From an uncultured Candidatus Melainabacteria bacterium (GTDB lineage: Bacteria > Cyanobacteriota > Vampirovibrionia > Gastranaerophilales > Gastranaerophilaceae): a stretch of DNA of 64,000 nucleotides. How positions within the stretch are numbered: position 1 is the stretch's first letter; each line of letters opens with the position of its first letter. Below the pieces are notes generated by a model. It was not told the DNA's origin. It ran no database searches and worked only from the letters and a program-made list of their open reading frames with translations. Shown piece by piece: positions 40,362 to 50,619 of this stretch. The stretch is taken from NCBI GenBank assembly GCA_934692665.1, contig CAKUUG010000004.1:3681-67680 (forward strand), in the 5' to 3' direction. The translations under genes and the position numbers were made by a program.

Positions 40362-43300
40362 TTATTGTTCAATGTATCCAATCAATTTTTCAAGCACTGT
40401 CTGGATTGAAGTCATTTTGTTTTCTATGATTTCTACTCTGTTGGATAGCATTTTTGTTTGCGTCATATTTTCGTAGAAAATATCAATAAACTGGTTAGGA
40501 TTGAAACTTTCGGTTTGTGCTTGCGAAAGCAGTTCAACCTTTTTGTTTAATTCTGCAATTCTTACATCTTGGTTTTGAGAATTTTTAATCAAAAGTTTAA
40601 GAGCGTTTTCGATTTTGCCATTAAATTCTAAAACATCTCTTTTTGATTTTTCGCTTTGGACAAGACGAGTCTTTATGTCTTCAAAACCTTTTTGTTCTAG
40701 TTCATCTATTCTTTCTGCAACGTCATCAATTTTTATTGAAACATCTTTAAACCAGCCTGTTAGATTTCCAATTTCTGTTTCAACATCACGATTTACTTTT
40801 ATGTTTTCGATAGACATTGCTCTCAATTCAACAACTTTTTCAAAAACGCTTCTTAATTCGTCATTGTTTGCTGAGTGCTTTTCTATAGCTAATTTTATTT
40901 TTGCAAGGTCGGATTCAATATCTTCCAGTGTATAAGAATAGTTTGAATTTTCTTCGTTTGTTCTTATTTTTCTGATAGAATTTTCTATTTTTGAAAATTC
41001 GCCTTCCAAGTTTTCTTTTATTTCTTGAGAAATATTGGCTTTCAAAAATTCAAAATTAGAAAGATATTCTTGAACTTTTGCCGACAATTCGTCGATATTT
41101 GAGTTTTGTGTATCCAACAAAGATGTATCTTTTGGTTTTTCAACCAAAATAGAGATTTTTTGGATATTGTCTTTTAGTTTTTGGTCAATATCTTCTTTTG
41201 TTGAATTGAAATATTCTTTTAGTTCAGAACTTCCTTCTTCTAAATCTTGTATTTTTTCAGAAATTTTTGATATAGCATTCAAAATCGAAGCTATGTTTTT
41301 GCTTTCTTCAATGTTTGAAATCTTCATTGACAAATTAGAAGTAGAAGTTTGAATTTCTTCCAACAATTCTTTTGCATTGTGAATTTGTTGAAGATTTGTT
41401 CTGTCGATTTTTGTTTCTATATCAACAACAGTTTCTCTTAGTGATTTTTTTTCAACAATATTGTCCAAATCAGCCCCGATATAACTATCGAGCAATTTGT
41501 CGACTTTTGCTTCAAAAGATGAAATCGAAGTTTTGTTGTTTTTTCCGATATTAGAAATGCCTTCTAAAATATCACCCCTAATTCCATCCAAGATATCTTG
41601 AGTGTGAGCGTTGTTGGAGTTTATTGCATCGTTGATTTTTTCAACAGCATCTTGCGTAAAATTCTCCAAGCCGACTTCTAGATTTGTTACTTTGTCGGTG
41701 ACTTTGTCGAGATTGTCAATTTGTTTTAAAGAAAAATCTTGAAAATCTGTTTTGAAATTTACAAATTCTTTTTGTATTCTTTCATTTAATGATTCAACAT
41801 TGTCAATCAAATGGTCAGAAAGCTTTTGTAAATCGACTTTTAGGGTATCAAGAGTTTCTATATTTATTGTTTTTGTGTCGTCTTGAATTTTGTCTACAGC
41901 ATCCTTTAAATTGCTCTGAAGCGTTGCTATAGTGTCATTAAACGAGCTTCTTACTTGGCTTAAGTTGTTGCTGTTTTCTGTAACAACATGGGTTCTAAAT
42001 ATTTCCAATCTGTCGGCAATTGTCGGAATGTTTTCTGAAATCTGAGTCAAAATTTGCATAGAAGAAACTGAATTTATGTCATTCAGACTTGTTTGCATGT
42101 TTTGGATTGAAGATTGAATTTCAAAAACAGTGTCTCTTAAATTGTCAGACAATTCTTTTATGTTTTTTCCGATATCTTGGTCTTTTAGTTCTGCTAAAGC
42201 ACGTTCAATCGGTTCTTGCAGGATTTTTATGTTGCCTGAATTTATTGCTGACAAATCTTTTTTGAAATTCGTCAAACCCATGATGAGATTTTTGATTTCT
42301 TCTTTTGCAGCGTTTAAATATCTTTCAAAATCCTGTCTATGATTGTGCGATTTGTACAAAATTTCGTCATTAATCAGTCCGTGGACGTTTTTTAGTTCGT
42401 TTCCGAGTCCTTTTACTGTTTCTGTAAGGTTTTGTACTTCTTCTTTTGAAGAAATTACGCTGCCTGTGAGACTTTGTACGTTGTTGCCTATTGCATTGAC
42501 TGAAGTATTTAAATTGAACACTTCAGTTTTGACTCCGGAGTCGTCGCTTGCAGTGTTAACTACTTTTTGTATTTCGTACTTAACACTTTCCAATTGATTT
42601 TTTACTTCTGCAGATAGTGCCTGAAGTTCTATTTTTGGGTCTATTGTTTTGATGTTGTCTTGTATGGTTTGCATTGCAACGTTGAGATTTTGAACGTTTT
42701 GCAATGCATCATTGAAGATGTTTTCTCTATGTTGAATAGCATCAATCAAACCCGTTAAGTCTTTGTATTTTGAATCAATAATAGCAATAGCCGAGATAAC
42801 GGAATTTACGTTTCCTGTGATTGTATCTAAGTCGCTTTTTATTGATAAATATTGCTCTCTAGAGGAATTTTGTTTAATTTGCGACAAAAAGTCTGCAAAA
42901 TTTTTGTTTAAGGTGATTGTAATGTTTTCAAACCCATGGGAAAAATTTGCAAAATTTTCGGTTAATTTTGCGATTTGCAAAGATGTGTCATTGTTTTTTT
43001 GAAGTTCAATATTATTAAATATTTTTTGTAAAGTTACATCTTGTGCACTAAGTTTTGAAAATGTTACAGAAGTATCATTCAAGAGTCTGGAAATTTCTGC
43101 TGCCATTTTTGGATTTTGGCTGTTTTGGGCATTCATTAAATTTCTGACTGAATCTTCTAAAGTTTTTATTAGTTGATTTGTTTGACCGTATTTAACTTCA
43201 ATGGTTTTTCTAAACTCATTGACAAGGGTTGTTGCTATTTTTTCACTTGTTACATTATTAAGATTTTCATATCTTTGAGAAAGGCTGGTTAGAGCGTTGT

Positions 43301-43391
43301 ATATTTCTCCTTGTGACATTGATGATTTGGCATACAGACCTTTGATGGCTTCAGTTAACTGGTCTAATCTGATTTCTACACTATCTACCAT
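40362..43391 (-). CDS. Giant coiled-coil protein
   Basis: A 1009-residue protein made almost entirely of amphipathic helix with regular hydrophobic heptads and very few prolines. The N-terminal ~35 residues (VDSVEIRLDQLTEAIKGLYAKSSMSQGEIYNALTSL) and the final ~40 (EIIENKMTSIQTVLEKLIGYIEQ) frame it. It resembles apolipoprotein/methyl-accepting-type helical rods but has no membrane segment, signal or catalytic motif. A structural or scaffold role in the cytoplasm is likely. It is divergent from the murF cell-wall operon. I start at 43391, where AAAGGGGAAAAGG precedes the ATG; a TTG 17 codons earlier is less likely. Confidence 0.75.
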   Translation of the reverse strand: MVDSVEIRLDQLTEAIKGLYAKSSMSQGEIYNALTSLSQRYENLNNVTSEKIATTLVNEFRKTIEVKYGQTNQLIKTLEDSVRNLMNAQNSQNPKMAAEISRLLNDTSVTFSKLSAQDVTLQKIFNNIELQKNNDTSLQIAKLTENFANFSHGFENITITLNKNFADFLSQIKQNSSREQYLSIKSDLDTITGNVNSVISAIAIIDSKYKDLTGLIDAIQHRENIFNDALQNVQNLNVAMQTIQDNIKTIDPKIELQALSAEVKNQLESVKYEIQKVVNTASDDSGVKTEVFNLNTSVNAIGNNVQSLTGSVISSKEEVQNLTETVKGLGNELKNVHGLINDEILYKSHNHRQDFERYLNAAKEEIKNLIMGLTNFKKDLSAINSGNIKILQEPIERALAELKDQDIGKNIKELSDNLRDTVFEIQSSIQNMQTSLNDINSVSSMQILTQISENIPTIADRLEIFRTHVVTENSNNLSQVRSSFNDTIATLQSNLKDAVDKIQDDTKTINIETLDTLKVDLQKLSDHLIDNVESLNERIQKEFVNFKTDFQDFSLKQIDNLDKVTDKVTNLEVGLENFTQDAVEKINDAINSNNAHTQDILDGIRGDILEGISNIGKNNKTSISSFEAKVDKLLDSYIGADLDNIVEKKSLRETVVDIETKIDRTNLQQIHNAKELLEEIQTSTSNLSMKISNIEESKNIASILNAISKISEKIQDLEEGSSELKEYFNSTKEDIDQKLKDNIQKISILVEKPKDTSLLDTQNSNIDELSAKVQEYLSNFEFLKANISQEIKENLEGEFSKIENSIRKIRTNEENSNYSYTLEDIESDLAKIKLAIEKHSANNDELRSVFEKVVELRAMSIENIKVNRDVETEIGNLTGWFKDVSIKIDDVAERIDELEQKGFEDIKTRLVQSEKSKRDVLEFNGKIENALKLLIKNSQNQDVRIAELNKKVELLSQAQTESFNPNQFIDIFYENMTQTKMLSNRVEIIENKMTSIQTVLEKLIGYIEQ

Positions 43392-43547
43392 TGGTTTACT
43401 TTTTTCCTTTTCCCCTTTTGTTATTCTAACAGAAAAATACAAATAATTTAAAAATTGTAATATTAATTAATATTTTTATTGGGTTGTTCATTATATTTTT
43501 TTTAGATAAAATTGAGTGTATAAAAAAGAAAATTTGAGGAAAATATT

Positions 43548-44885
43548 TTGCAATTTAGTCTTAATGAAATCGAAAAATGTTTGGATTGTGAAATTTTATA
43601 TAAAAAAGAAAACATAAATTCAGAAGAACTATTTAATATTTCAACAGATACCAGAAAACTCCAAAAAGGTGATGTGTATTTGCCTTTGAGGGGAGAAAAT
43701 TTCGATGGACACAACTTCATACAAAAAGCCTTAGAAAACGGTGCTAGGGGCTATTTTACACAAGACAAATTTAAAATCGACGAATCTGCTGATTTTATTA
43801 TTTATGTAAAAAACTCTCTAATTGCGTATTTGGAACTTGCATATTATATAAGAAAAAAAATTAACCCTTTAGTTGTTGCAATAACAGGCTCTTGTGGAAA
43901 AACAACAACAAAAGAAATGTTGTATAGCGTTTTTAGTCAACAATTCAAAACCCACAAAACATTTCTCAACCACAACAACGAAATAGGTTTTTGTGAAACA
44001 ATGTTTCTTATGCCAAAAGACACGCAAGTCGTAATTGTAGAAATGGGCATGAGAAATTTGGGCGAAATTGAGTTGTTGTCACAATATTCAAATCCGGATG
44101 TTGGCATAATTTCAAACATTGGTTCAGCTCATGTAGAAAGATTGGGAACTCTCGAAAATATTGCAATTGCAAAATGCGAAATTGCAAAAAACCTCAAAAA
44201 AACAGGACTTTTTGTTGGAGTGGATTGTGAAAGATTAAAAAACAATCTGGTTTACGAAGGCGAAAAGATTTTCACTTCTCTAAAAGATGTAAAAAACATC
44301 AAAATGTCAAAAGACATCACGAGTTTTGAATTTGAAAACGAAACATTTGAAATAACACAAGCAGGTGAATACAATATTTCTAATGCATTGCTTGTAATTG
44401 TTGCAGCTTTGAAAAACGGTGTTACTCTACAAAACATTAAAAAAGGTCTAAAATCCTACAAACCTATAGAAAAACGTTGGGAAAAAACAGAAATCAACGG
44501 GCTGACGTTTATTAATGACAGCTATAACGCAAATCCCGAATCTATGCTTGCTGTTTTAAAGACTTTTATTGCAATATATAATAAACCGATTGCTATTGTA
44601 TTGGGTGATATGCTGGAATTGGGCAAAGATGAAATTGCATATCACAAACAAATCGGCGAATTTTTGTCAAATTACTCAGATATTTTGCTTTTGACAGTTG
44701 GAAATTTGGCTCGTCACATTGCAAGAAATACAACATTGAAAAGTATAGAATTTGACAACAATGAAGATTGTGCAAAATACATTTCAAATAACATACAAAA
44801 AGGTACAACAATACTATTAAAAGCATCTCGTTCAATGAAATTTGAACAAATAATCGAAAACATTAAGAATGGTGAAAAAATATGA
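43548..44885 (+). CDS. murF: UDP-MurNAc-tripeptide:D-Ala-D-Ala ligase
   Basis: A 445-residue Mur ligase that adds D-Ala-D-Ala to the peptidoglycan precursor in the cytoplasm. The ATP loop is ITGSCGKTTTKEML. The central VEMGMRNLGEIE, the HNNEIGF region and the C-terminal NDSYNANPESMLAVL are typical of MurF. The start is TTG at 43548 with GAGGA 8 bases upstream. It is first in a plus-strand cell-wall cluster and overlaps mraY (ATGA). Confidence 0.95.
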   Translation: MQFSLNEIEKCLDCEILYKKENINSEELFNISTDTRKLQKGDVYLPLRGENFDGHNFIQKALENGARGYFTQDKFKIDESADFIIYVKNSLIAYLELAYYIRKKINPLVVAITGSCGKTTTKEMLYSVFSQQFKTHKTFLNHNNEIGFCETMFLMPKDTQVVIVEMGMRNLGEIELLSQYSNPDVGIISNIGSAHVERLGTLENIAIAKCEIAKNLKKTGLFVGVDCERLKNNLVYEGEKIFTSLKDVKNIKMSKDITSFEFENETFEITQAGEYNISNALLVIVAALKNGVTLQNIKKGLKSYKPIEKRWEKTEINGLTFINDSYNANPESMLAVLKTFIAIYNKPIAIVLGDMLELGKDEIAYHKQIGEFLSNYSDILLLTVGNLARHIARNTTLKSIEFDNNEDCAKYISNNIQKGTTILLKASRSMKFEQIIENIKNGEKI

Positions 44886-45844
44886 TAATGATTAGCGTAG
44901 CCGGACTCATCGCAATAGTTTTGTGTTTACTGTTCGGAGTTCCGTATTTGGACTATATGAAGAAAAAGGCTTATTCTCAATATTTGAGGGAAGAAGTAGC
45001 GCAAATGCATTCTTATAAAGAAAAAACCCCGACAACAGGCGGTGTGTTTATAATTTCTGCAATATTGCTTGCTTCTTTGGTTGCACTTTTTATGGCACAA
45101 TGTGTTACAACAAGAGCCTTGATTGTTTTGATTACTTTGATTTTTTATACATTAACAGGTTTTGAAGATGATTATAAAAAAATCAAAGCAAAACAGAATC
45201 TTGGGCTTAGTGCAAGAATGAAATTATTGTTCCAAATCGCAGTTGCAATGCTTCCTGCGTATTATATTATTTCTATGCATCAGACACAAATTTCTTTTTT
45301 GAACTTTAGTTTTGATTTGGGTTGGTTTTATCCAATTTTGGCAGTTTTTATGATGGTTGGTTCATCAAATGCAACAAATCTCACTGATGGTCTTGATGGT
45401 TTGTGTTCTTCTTCTTGTGTTTTTGCTTTTTTGGCTTGTTGTATCATTTGTTTTTTAAACAATAATATTGATTTAGCAATAATTTCGGTTGCTGCAGCGG
45501 CTTCTTGTCTTGGTTTTTTATATTTCAACAAAAAACCTGCAAAAATATTTATGGGCGACACCGGTTCTTTAGCGTTGGGTGGATTGCTCGCAACTATTTC
45601 CATTATGGGAAAATTTGAACTTTGGTTAATTCCGATTGGTATAATTTTTATTTTAGAAACTTTGTCTGTCATGATTCAAGTAACGAGTTTTAAATTGACA
45701 GGAAAAAGAGTGTTTAAAATGAGTCCTATTCACCACCATTTCGAACTTTCGAATTGGAGTGAAAACAAAATCGTTATCGTGTTTACATCAATTACTGCGG
45801 TGTTTTCTTTAATTGCAGTTTTAATGTATTATTTTATTAAATAG
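44882..45844 (+). CDS. mraY: Phospho-MurNAc-pentapeptide transferase
   Basis: A 320-residue polytopic membrane enzyme that makes lipid I from UDP-MurNAc-pentapeptide and undecaprenyl phosphate. Visible are the catalytic aspartates in GFEDDYKK and TNLTDGLDGL, FMGDTGSLALGG, and the C-terminal SPIHHHFEL. About ten transmembrane helices are implied. It is translationally coupled to murF; murD follows 12 bases after its stop. Confidence 0.96.
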   Translation: MIMISVAGLIAIVLCLLFGVPYLDYMKKKAYSQYLREEVAQMHSYKEKTPTTGGVFIISAILLASLVALFMAQCVTTRALIVLITLIFYTLTGFEDDYKKIKAKQNLGLSARMKLLFQIAVAMLPAYYIISMHQTQISFLNFSFDLGWFYPILAVFMMVGSSNATNLTDGLDGLCSSSCVFAFLACCIICFLNNNIDLAIISVAAAASCLGFLYFNKKPAKIFMGDTGSLALGGLLATISIMGKFELWLIPIGIIFILETLSVMIQVTSFKLTGKRVFKMSPIHHHFELSNWSENKIVIVFTSITAVFSLIAVLMYYFIK

Positions 45845-45856
45845 TAAGGCAAAATA

Positions 45857-47197
45857 ATGGAAAATAAAAAGAAAAAAGCGTTAATTTTGGGTTTTTCAAA
45901 AACAGGTATAGCTTGTGCAAAATATTTAAAAAAACAAGGCTATTGTGTTTATGTTTCAGAATTTAATGAAAAAAAAGAAAAAGACAAAGAATTAATCTCT
46001 GAAATGCAAATTTTAGATATAAATCTAGAATTCAATGGACATAGTGACGAATTTATCAATGGTGCTGATTTTTGCATTTTATCGCCTTCTATTCCGACTG
46101 ATGCACCGGTTTTGCAGAAATTAAAAGAAAAAAATATAGAATATTTTTCTGATATTGAATATGTTTCGAGATTAAACAACAATGAAAAAATGATAATTAT
46201 CACCGGAACAAACGGCAAAACAACAACAACCGCCCTTACATCTCACATATTATCAGAAAAATTTAAAGCTCCATTTTGTGGAAATATAGGTATCTCGCCT
46301 GTTGAATATTTGAGAAAAAATGTAGATTATTTTGTAATTGAAGCAAGTTCTTATCAATTGAACTATTCTGATACATTAAAACCAAAAATCGGTATATTCA
46401 CAAATTTGACCCCTGATCATATTTTGTGGCACAAAAGTATCGAAAATTATTTTGAAGCAAAAGCAAAACCTTTCTACAATATGGACGAAAACGATTTTGC
46501 AATTTTGAATTATGATGACGAATACACAAAAAAACTGGCTTCAAAAATAAAAGCGAAAGTCTACTATTTTTCACTTTTTGAGCCAAAAGAAGAAAATACA
46601 ATTTATTTAAAAGATGATAAAATAATTTTCAACAATGAAGAAATAATAAACATCAACGAAATGCAAATTATCGGGCCTCACAATGTCCAAAACGCAATGT
46701 GTGCGATATTGTCTGCTATTGTTTTAGGCTTGGATACAAAAACAATACAAAAAGCCCTAAAATCTTTTAAACCTATAGAACATAGGCTCGAATACGTGAG
46801 AACATTGGATGGAACAGATTATTACAATGATTCAAAAGCAACAAATCCTGAAGCGAGCATTGTTGCAATAAATTCTTTTAAAAACAAAAGAGTCGTTCTG
46901 ATTGCAGGCGGCAGGGACAAAATGACTTCTTTAGAAGAATTTATTGACAATATAAAAGAAAAAATCTCAAAAGTAATTTTAATAGGCGAAGCAACAAAAA
47001 GATTCCGTGATGAATTGTCTGAACATGGTTACATCAATACAGTAAATTCAAAATCACTGGAAGAAGCAATAGATATAGCTTCATTAGACAAACCTGATGT
47101 AGTGTTGTTGTCACCTGCGTGTGCAAGTTTTGATATGTTTGAAAGCTACGAAAAAAGAGGAGAAGCGTTCAAAAATTATGTCTTATCTAAAGAATAG
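45857..47197 (+). CDS. murD: UDP-MurNAc-L-Ala:D-Glu ligase
   Basis: A 446-residue Mur ligase that adds D-glutamate. It has an N-terminal Rossmann segment (ALILGFSKTGIACAKYLKKQGY), the ATP loop ITGTNGKTTTTAL, LTPDHILWHKS and the C-terminal DYYNDSKATNPEAS and LLSPACASFDMFESYEKRGE. The length is normal. AAGGCAAA precedes the ATG. It overlaps ftsW by 20 bases. Confidence 0.95.
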   Translation: MENKKKKALILGFSKTGIACAKYLKKQGYCVYVSEFNEKKEKDKELISEMQILDINLEFNGHSDEFINGADFCILSPSIPTDAPVLQKLKEKNIEYFSDIEYVSRLNNNEKMIIITGTNGKTTTTALTSHILSEKFKAPFCGNIGISPVEYLRKNVDYFVIEASSYQLNYSDTLKPKIGIFTNLTPDHILWHKSIENYFEAKAKPFYNMDENDFAILNYDDEYTKKLASKIKAKVYYFSLFEPKEENTIYLKDDKIIFNNEEIININEMQIIGPHNVQNAMCAILSAIVLGLDTKTIQKALKSFKPIEHRLEYVRTLDGTDYYNDSKATNPEASIVAINSFKNKRVVLIAGGRDKMTSLEEFIDNIKEKISKVILIGEATKRFRDELSEHGYINTVNSKSLEEAIDIASLDKPDVVLLSPACASFDMFESYEKRGEAFKNYVLSKE

Positions 47198-48326
47198 AGC
47201 CTACAACACTCGCACAAACAAATCATTTGTTGAAACTCCTGCGGACAATATTTTGATTGTTGTTGTGATTTTTATTGTTGTTTTTGGAATCATGGCAGTG
47301 TTTTCGGCTTCTGCACCAAAAGCAATAGCACAAGGCGAAAATCCTATATCTTTTGTAATAAAACAGGTAGCTTGGCTTGTAATTGGGATTTTTGGGGCAA
47401 GTTTTTTTGCAAAATTTGACTACAAACGATTGAAACGCTGGGCATCTCCTTTGGCTGTTATAGTGCTTATAACTTTGTTATTGGTACAGTTTTCACCTTT
47501 GGGTGTAACTGTAAACGAAGCGAAACGTTGGCTTGTTATTGGGCCTTTACAGTTTCAGCCTTCAGAATTGGCAAAACCTGCTGTTGTATTGTATTTTGCA
47601 ACATTGTTTTCAAGAAATTCTACTATAATTGATTCAAAAAAATATCCGTTTTATTTTATATTCGGTTTAATGTTATTATTGATATACAAACAACCCAATC
47701 TTTCTATGATAATCCTGCTTTTGGTCACTTCTGTTGCAATGTTTTATGTTGCCGGAGGTTCATTGAAATTAATCCTATCGACAGGAGCAGCAGGGCTTTT
47801 GGGTGTTGTTTCCACAATTCGTGATTACCAATTACAAAGAATAAAAGTCTGGCTGAATCCGTTTTCTGACGCATTGGGTGCAGGATACAACATCATTCAG
47901 TCACTGGTTGCATTTTCTTCCGGAGGAATTTTTGGTGTTGGTTTTGGAAATTCAAAACAAAAACTCGCTTGGCTTCCTGAAGGGCATACAGATTTTATTT
48001 TTGCAATAATAGGCGAAGAATTTGGATTTTTCGGGTGCTTTTTCTTGATTTGTTTGTTTTGTGTGTTGTTGCACAGAGGTTTTAGAATAGCAAAAAAATG
48101 CCCCGATATGTTTGGAAAAATTCTTGCTGTTGGAATAACATTTTCAATATGGTTCCAAGCGTTCACAAACATGGCTGTTGCAAGCTCTTTTGTTCCTGCG
48201 ACAGGTATTCCCTTGCCATTCATTAGTTATGGCGGTTCAAGTTTGTGCGTTTCATTGTGCATGATTGGTGTATTGATTAATATTTCAAAGAAAAAAGTTC
48301 AAAGGATAATACACTATGTTGAATAA
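47178..48326 (+). CDS. ftsW: SEDS peptidoglycan polymerase FtsW
   Basis: A 382-residue membrane protein of the SEDS family with about ten helices. Typical features are MAVFSASAP near helix 1, the KRWLVIGPLQFQPSELAKPA loop with the conserved Trp/Arg, the HTDFIFAIIGEEFGFFG segment and the end FISYGGSSLCVSLCMIGVLINIS. It polymerises glycan strands at the division site; RodA cannot be strictly excluded, but the location between murD and murG supports FtsW. I start at 47178 because AGAGGAGA lies upstream inside murD. Confidence 0.92.
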   Translation: MSYLKNRAYNTRTNKSFVETPADNILIVVVIFIVVFGIMAVFSASAPKAIAQGENPISFVIKQVAWLVIGIFGASFFAKFDYKRLKRWASPLAVIVLITLLLVQFSPLGVTVNEAKRWLVIGPLQFQPSELAKPAVVLYFATLFSRNSTIIDSKKYPFYFIFGLMLLLIYKQPNLSMIILLLVTSVAMFYVAGGSLKLILSTGAAGLLGVVSTIRDYQLQRIKVWLNPFSDALGAGYNIIQSLVAFSSGGIFGVGFGNSKQKLAWLPEGHTDFIFAIIGEEFGFFGCFFLICLFCVLLHRGFRIAKKCPDMFGKILAVGITFSIWFQAFTNMAVASSFVPATGIPLPFISYGGSSLCVSLCMIGVLINISKKKVQRIIHYVE

Positions 48327-49440
48327 AAAGAAAGAAAATATATATTTTGTTGCAGGAGGCGGCACGGGTGGTCATATTTATCCGGCAACAGCAATAATAA
48401 AAGCACTTCTGGAAAACGGAATTAAAAACGAAAATATTTTTTATTTGGGTAATAGAAAAAATCTGGAATTTGAAATCGCAAAACAAAATAACTTTAATTT
48501 TTTGTCTTACAATGTCGAAGGAATGCCCAGATGTGCAACATTAAAACTTCTGTTATGGGGAATTGAATTGTTCTTTGCAACATTAAAAGCGTTTTTGTAC
48601 GTCTTAAGATATCGTCCGAGTGTGGTTTTTGCAACAGGTGGTTATGTTTGTGCACCGATATTATTTTGTGCAGTGTTTTTAAATATTCCATTTGTGTTGC
48701 ATGATTGTGATATTCAACCGGGGATTGTGACAAGGTTCTTTTCTCGTTTTGCAAAATCTGTTTCGCTTGCTTTTTCTGATGCAAAAAAATACATTCAAAA
48801 TGACAACGTGAATATAAACGGAAACCCGATAAGACAAGAATTTAAAACAATATCAAAAACAGAAGCAAGGAATGAACTCTCTTTAAAAGATGATTTTACG
48901 ATTATGATAATGGGGGGTTCACTGGGTGCAAAGACTATAAACAAAGCGTCTTTGAAGATATTGAGAGAATTTGGCAATAAAAAAGGTTACAAAATAATCT
49001 GGCAAACAGGCAAAAAGAATTTTGACAAAGTTACAAAAATAATCTTGGATGAGTTTGAAGAATTGCCTGATAATCTCCTTCTGCAGCCTTATTTTGACAA
49101 AATGTACATAGTTCTTCTAGCGTCTGATGTTGTGATTTCTCGTGCAGGGTCGTTGAGTTTGTCAGAGATTTGTGCATGTTCTTTGCCTTCTATATTGATT
49201 CCTTATCCTTTTGCGAGCCAAAATCATCAAAAGAAAAATGCTCAATGCTTGGTTGAAAAGCATGCTGCAATAATGCTTGAAGACAAAGACTGTAATGAAG
49301 AAACGCTATTCAAAACACTAATGGATTTGATTCAGAATAAGCAAGAAATTTCTGAACTATCATACAATGCGTACAAATTGTCAAAATTAAACGCATCAGG
49401 TGCGATTATTGAACAGATTAATGAAGCTATAAAAAAATGA
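48316..49440 (+). CDS. murG: UDP-GlcNAc:lipid I GlcNAc transferase
   Basis: A 374-residue GT28 glycosyltransferase that turns lipid I into lipid II at the inner face of the membrane. The N-terminal loop is VAGGGTGGHIYPA. Later motifs are IMGGSLGAKTIN, the sugar-binding SRAGSLSLSEICAC and PYPFASQNHQKKNA with the conserved Gln. It overlaps ftsW by 11 bases with AAGGA upstream of its ATG, and folC by four. Confidence 0.96.
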   Translation: MLNKKKENIYFVAGGGTGGHIYPATAIIKALLENGIKNENIFYLGNRKNLEFEIAKQNNFNFLSYNVEGMPRCATLKLLLWGIELFFATLKAFLYVLRYRPSVVFATGGYVCAPILFCAVFLNIPFVLHDCDIQPGIVTRFFSRFAKSVSLAFSDAKKYIQNDNVNINGNPIRQEFKTISKTEARNELSLKDDFTIMIMGGSLGAKTINKASLKILREFGNKKGYKIIWQTGKKNFDKVTKIILDEFEELPDNLLLQPYFDKMYIVLLASDVVISRAGSLSLSEICACSLPSILIPYPFASQNHQKKNAQCLVEKHAAIMLEDKDCNEETLFKTLMDLIQNKQEISELSYNAYKLSKLNASGAIIEQINEAIKK

Positions 49441-50612
49441 ACTCATCACAACAAATATTAACGTCTTGCGAAAAATTTCGTATAAATTTGGATTTGAAAA
49501 GTGTGAAATTAGTTTTGGCACTTTTGGACAATCCTCAAAATTCTTTTAAATCAATCCACGTTGCAGGAACAAACGGAAAAGGTTCGACTTGCAAAATAAT
49601 AAACGATGTTTTAGTCGAACATTTTAAAAATACCGACAAAAAAATCGGGCTTTTTACTTCTCCACATCTTTTTTCTTATACAGAAAGAATAAAAATCAAC
49701 AACGAAGATATCCCTGAGTATGTCTTTAATCGTCTAATAGTGGACATTGACAATTTTTCAAAAAAACATAATATCAATTTAACAGAGTTTGAATTGCTCA
49801 CTGTGACTGCGTTTTATTATTTTTATATAAAAAAAGTTGACTATGCAATTATTGAAGTCGGATTAGGTGGAAAATACGATGCAACAAACGTCTTGAACCC
49901 AATTGTAGAAGTTATTACGACAATAGATTTTGACCATACAGAGCGATTGGGTGATAGTATTTCAAAAATTGCTCTTCAAAAAGCAGGTATAATAAAACAA
50001 AATTCAATAGTTGTAGTTTCAAAAAACAACCTTGGTTTTGATGTGATTGAAAAAGTGGTAAAAAACACTTCTTCAAAATTGGTATCAACAGAACCTATTG
50101 ACGCTAAAATAAATTTAAGAGGTGATTTCCAAAAAGAAAATTTGTCTTTAGCACTTTCTGCTATAGAAAATTTGAATTTAAACATTTCAGAAGAAACAAT
50201 AAAAAATGCCCTAAAAAATGTAGAGTGGAAATTCAGACTGGATTTTGACAAAGAAAAAAATCTTCTTATTGATGGCGGGCACAATCCCTCAGGAATAGCG
50301 GCTTTGAGGGAATATTTGGATAAAGAATTTAAAAATGAGAAAAAAACTTTTATTTTCGGTTGCCTAAAAAATAAAGACTACAAAAAAATGTTAGATTTAT
50401 TAATCAAAGACGAAGATGAATTTTATTTTTATGAATTTGATTATCCTAATGCACTAAAATTTGATGAATTAGATGAAAATATAAAATCAAAAGCAAAAAA
50501 GCTAAGCACTAAAAAAGAAGTCGAAAATATAATCAAAACAACAAAAAATCTCAAAATTGTTTGCGGTTCTTTGTACATGTTGGGGATTGTTTTTAAGGAT
50601 TTTATTGTATAA
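49437..50612 (+). CDS. folC: Folylpolyglutamate/dihydrofolate synthase
   Basis: A 391-residue Mur-ligase-like enzyme that adds glutamate to folates. The ATP loop is HVAGTNGKGSTCKI. The folate-site segment FTSPHLFSYTERIKIN, the ALEVGLGGKYDATN-like VEVGLGGKYDATNVL and C-terminal DGGHNPSGIAALREYL are diagnostic. It is translationally coupled to murG (ATGA), an unusual partner for a wall operon, although folC belongs to the same superfamily as murF and murD. Its 3' end contains the -10 box of the next gene. Confidence 0.93.
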   Translation: MNSSQQILTSCEKFRINLDLKSVKLVLALLDNPQNSFKSIHVAGTNGKGSTCKIINDVLVEHFKNTDKKIGLFTSPHLFSYTERIKINNEDIPEYVFNRLIVDIDNFSKKHNINLTEFELLTVTAFYYFYIKKVDYAIIEVGLGGKYDATNVLNPIVEVITTIDFDHTERLGDSISKIALQKAGIIKQNSIVVVSKNNLGFDVIEKVVKNTSSKLVSTEPIDAKINLRGDFQKENLSLALSAIENLNLNISEETIKNALKNVEWKFRLDFDKEKNLLIDGGHNPSGIAALREYLDKEFKNEKKTFIFGCLKNKDYKKMLDLLIKDEDEFYFYEFDYPNALKFDELDENIKSKAKKLSTKKEVENIIKTTKNLKIVCGSLYMLGIVFKDFIV

Positions 50613-50613
50613 T
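50608..50613 (+). promoter_or_regulatory. -10 box of hisC-HAD (leaderless)
   Basis: TATAAT overlapping the end of folC, six bases before the ATG at 50620; TTGTTT at 50587-50592 may be the -35 with a 15-base spacer. Confidence 0.5.
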
Positions 50614-50619
50614 TTTTTT

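Noticed and set aside
42763..43002. Short plus-strand frames within the coiled-coil gene
   Set aside because: Regular heptad codons on the minus strand generate open frames; no ribosome sites.
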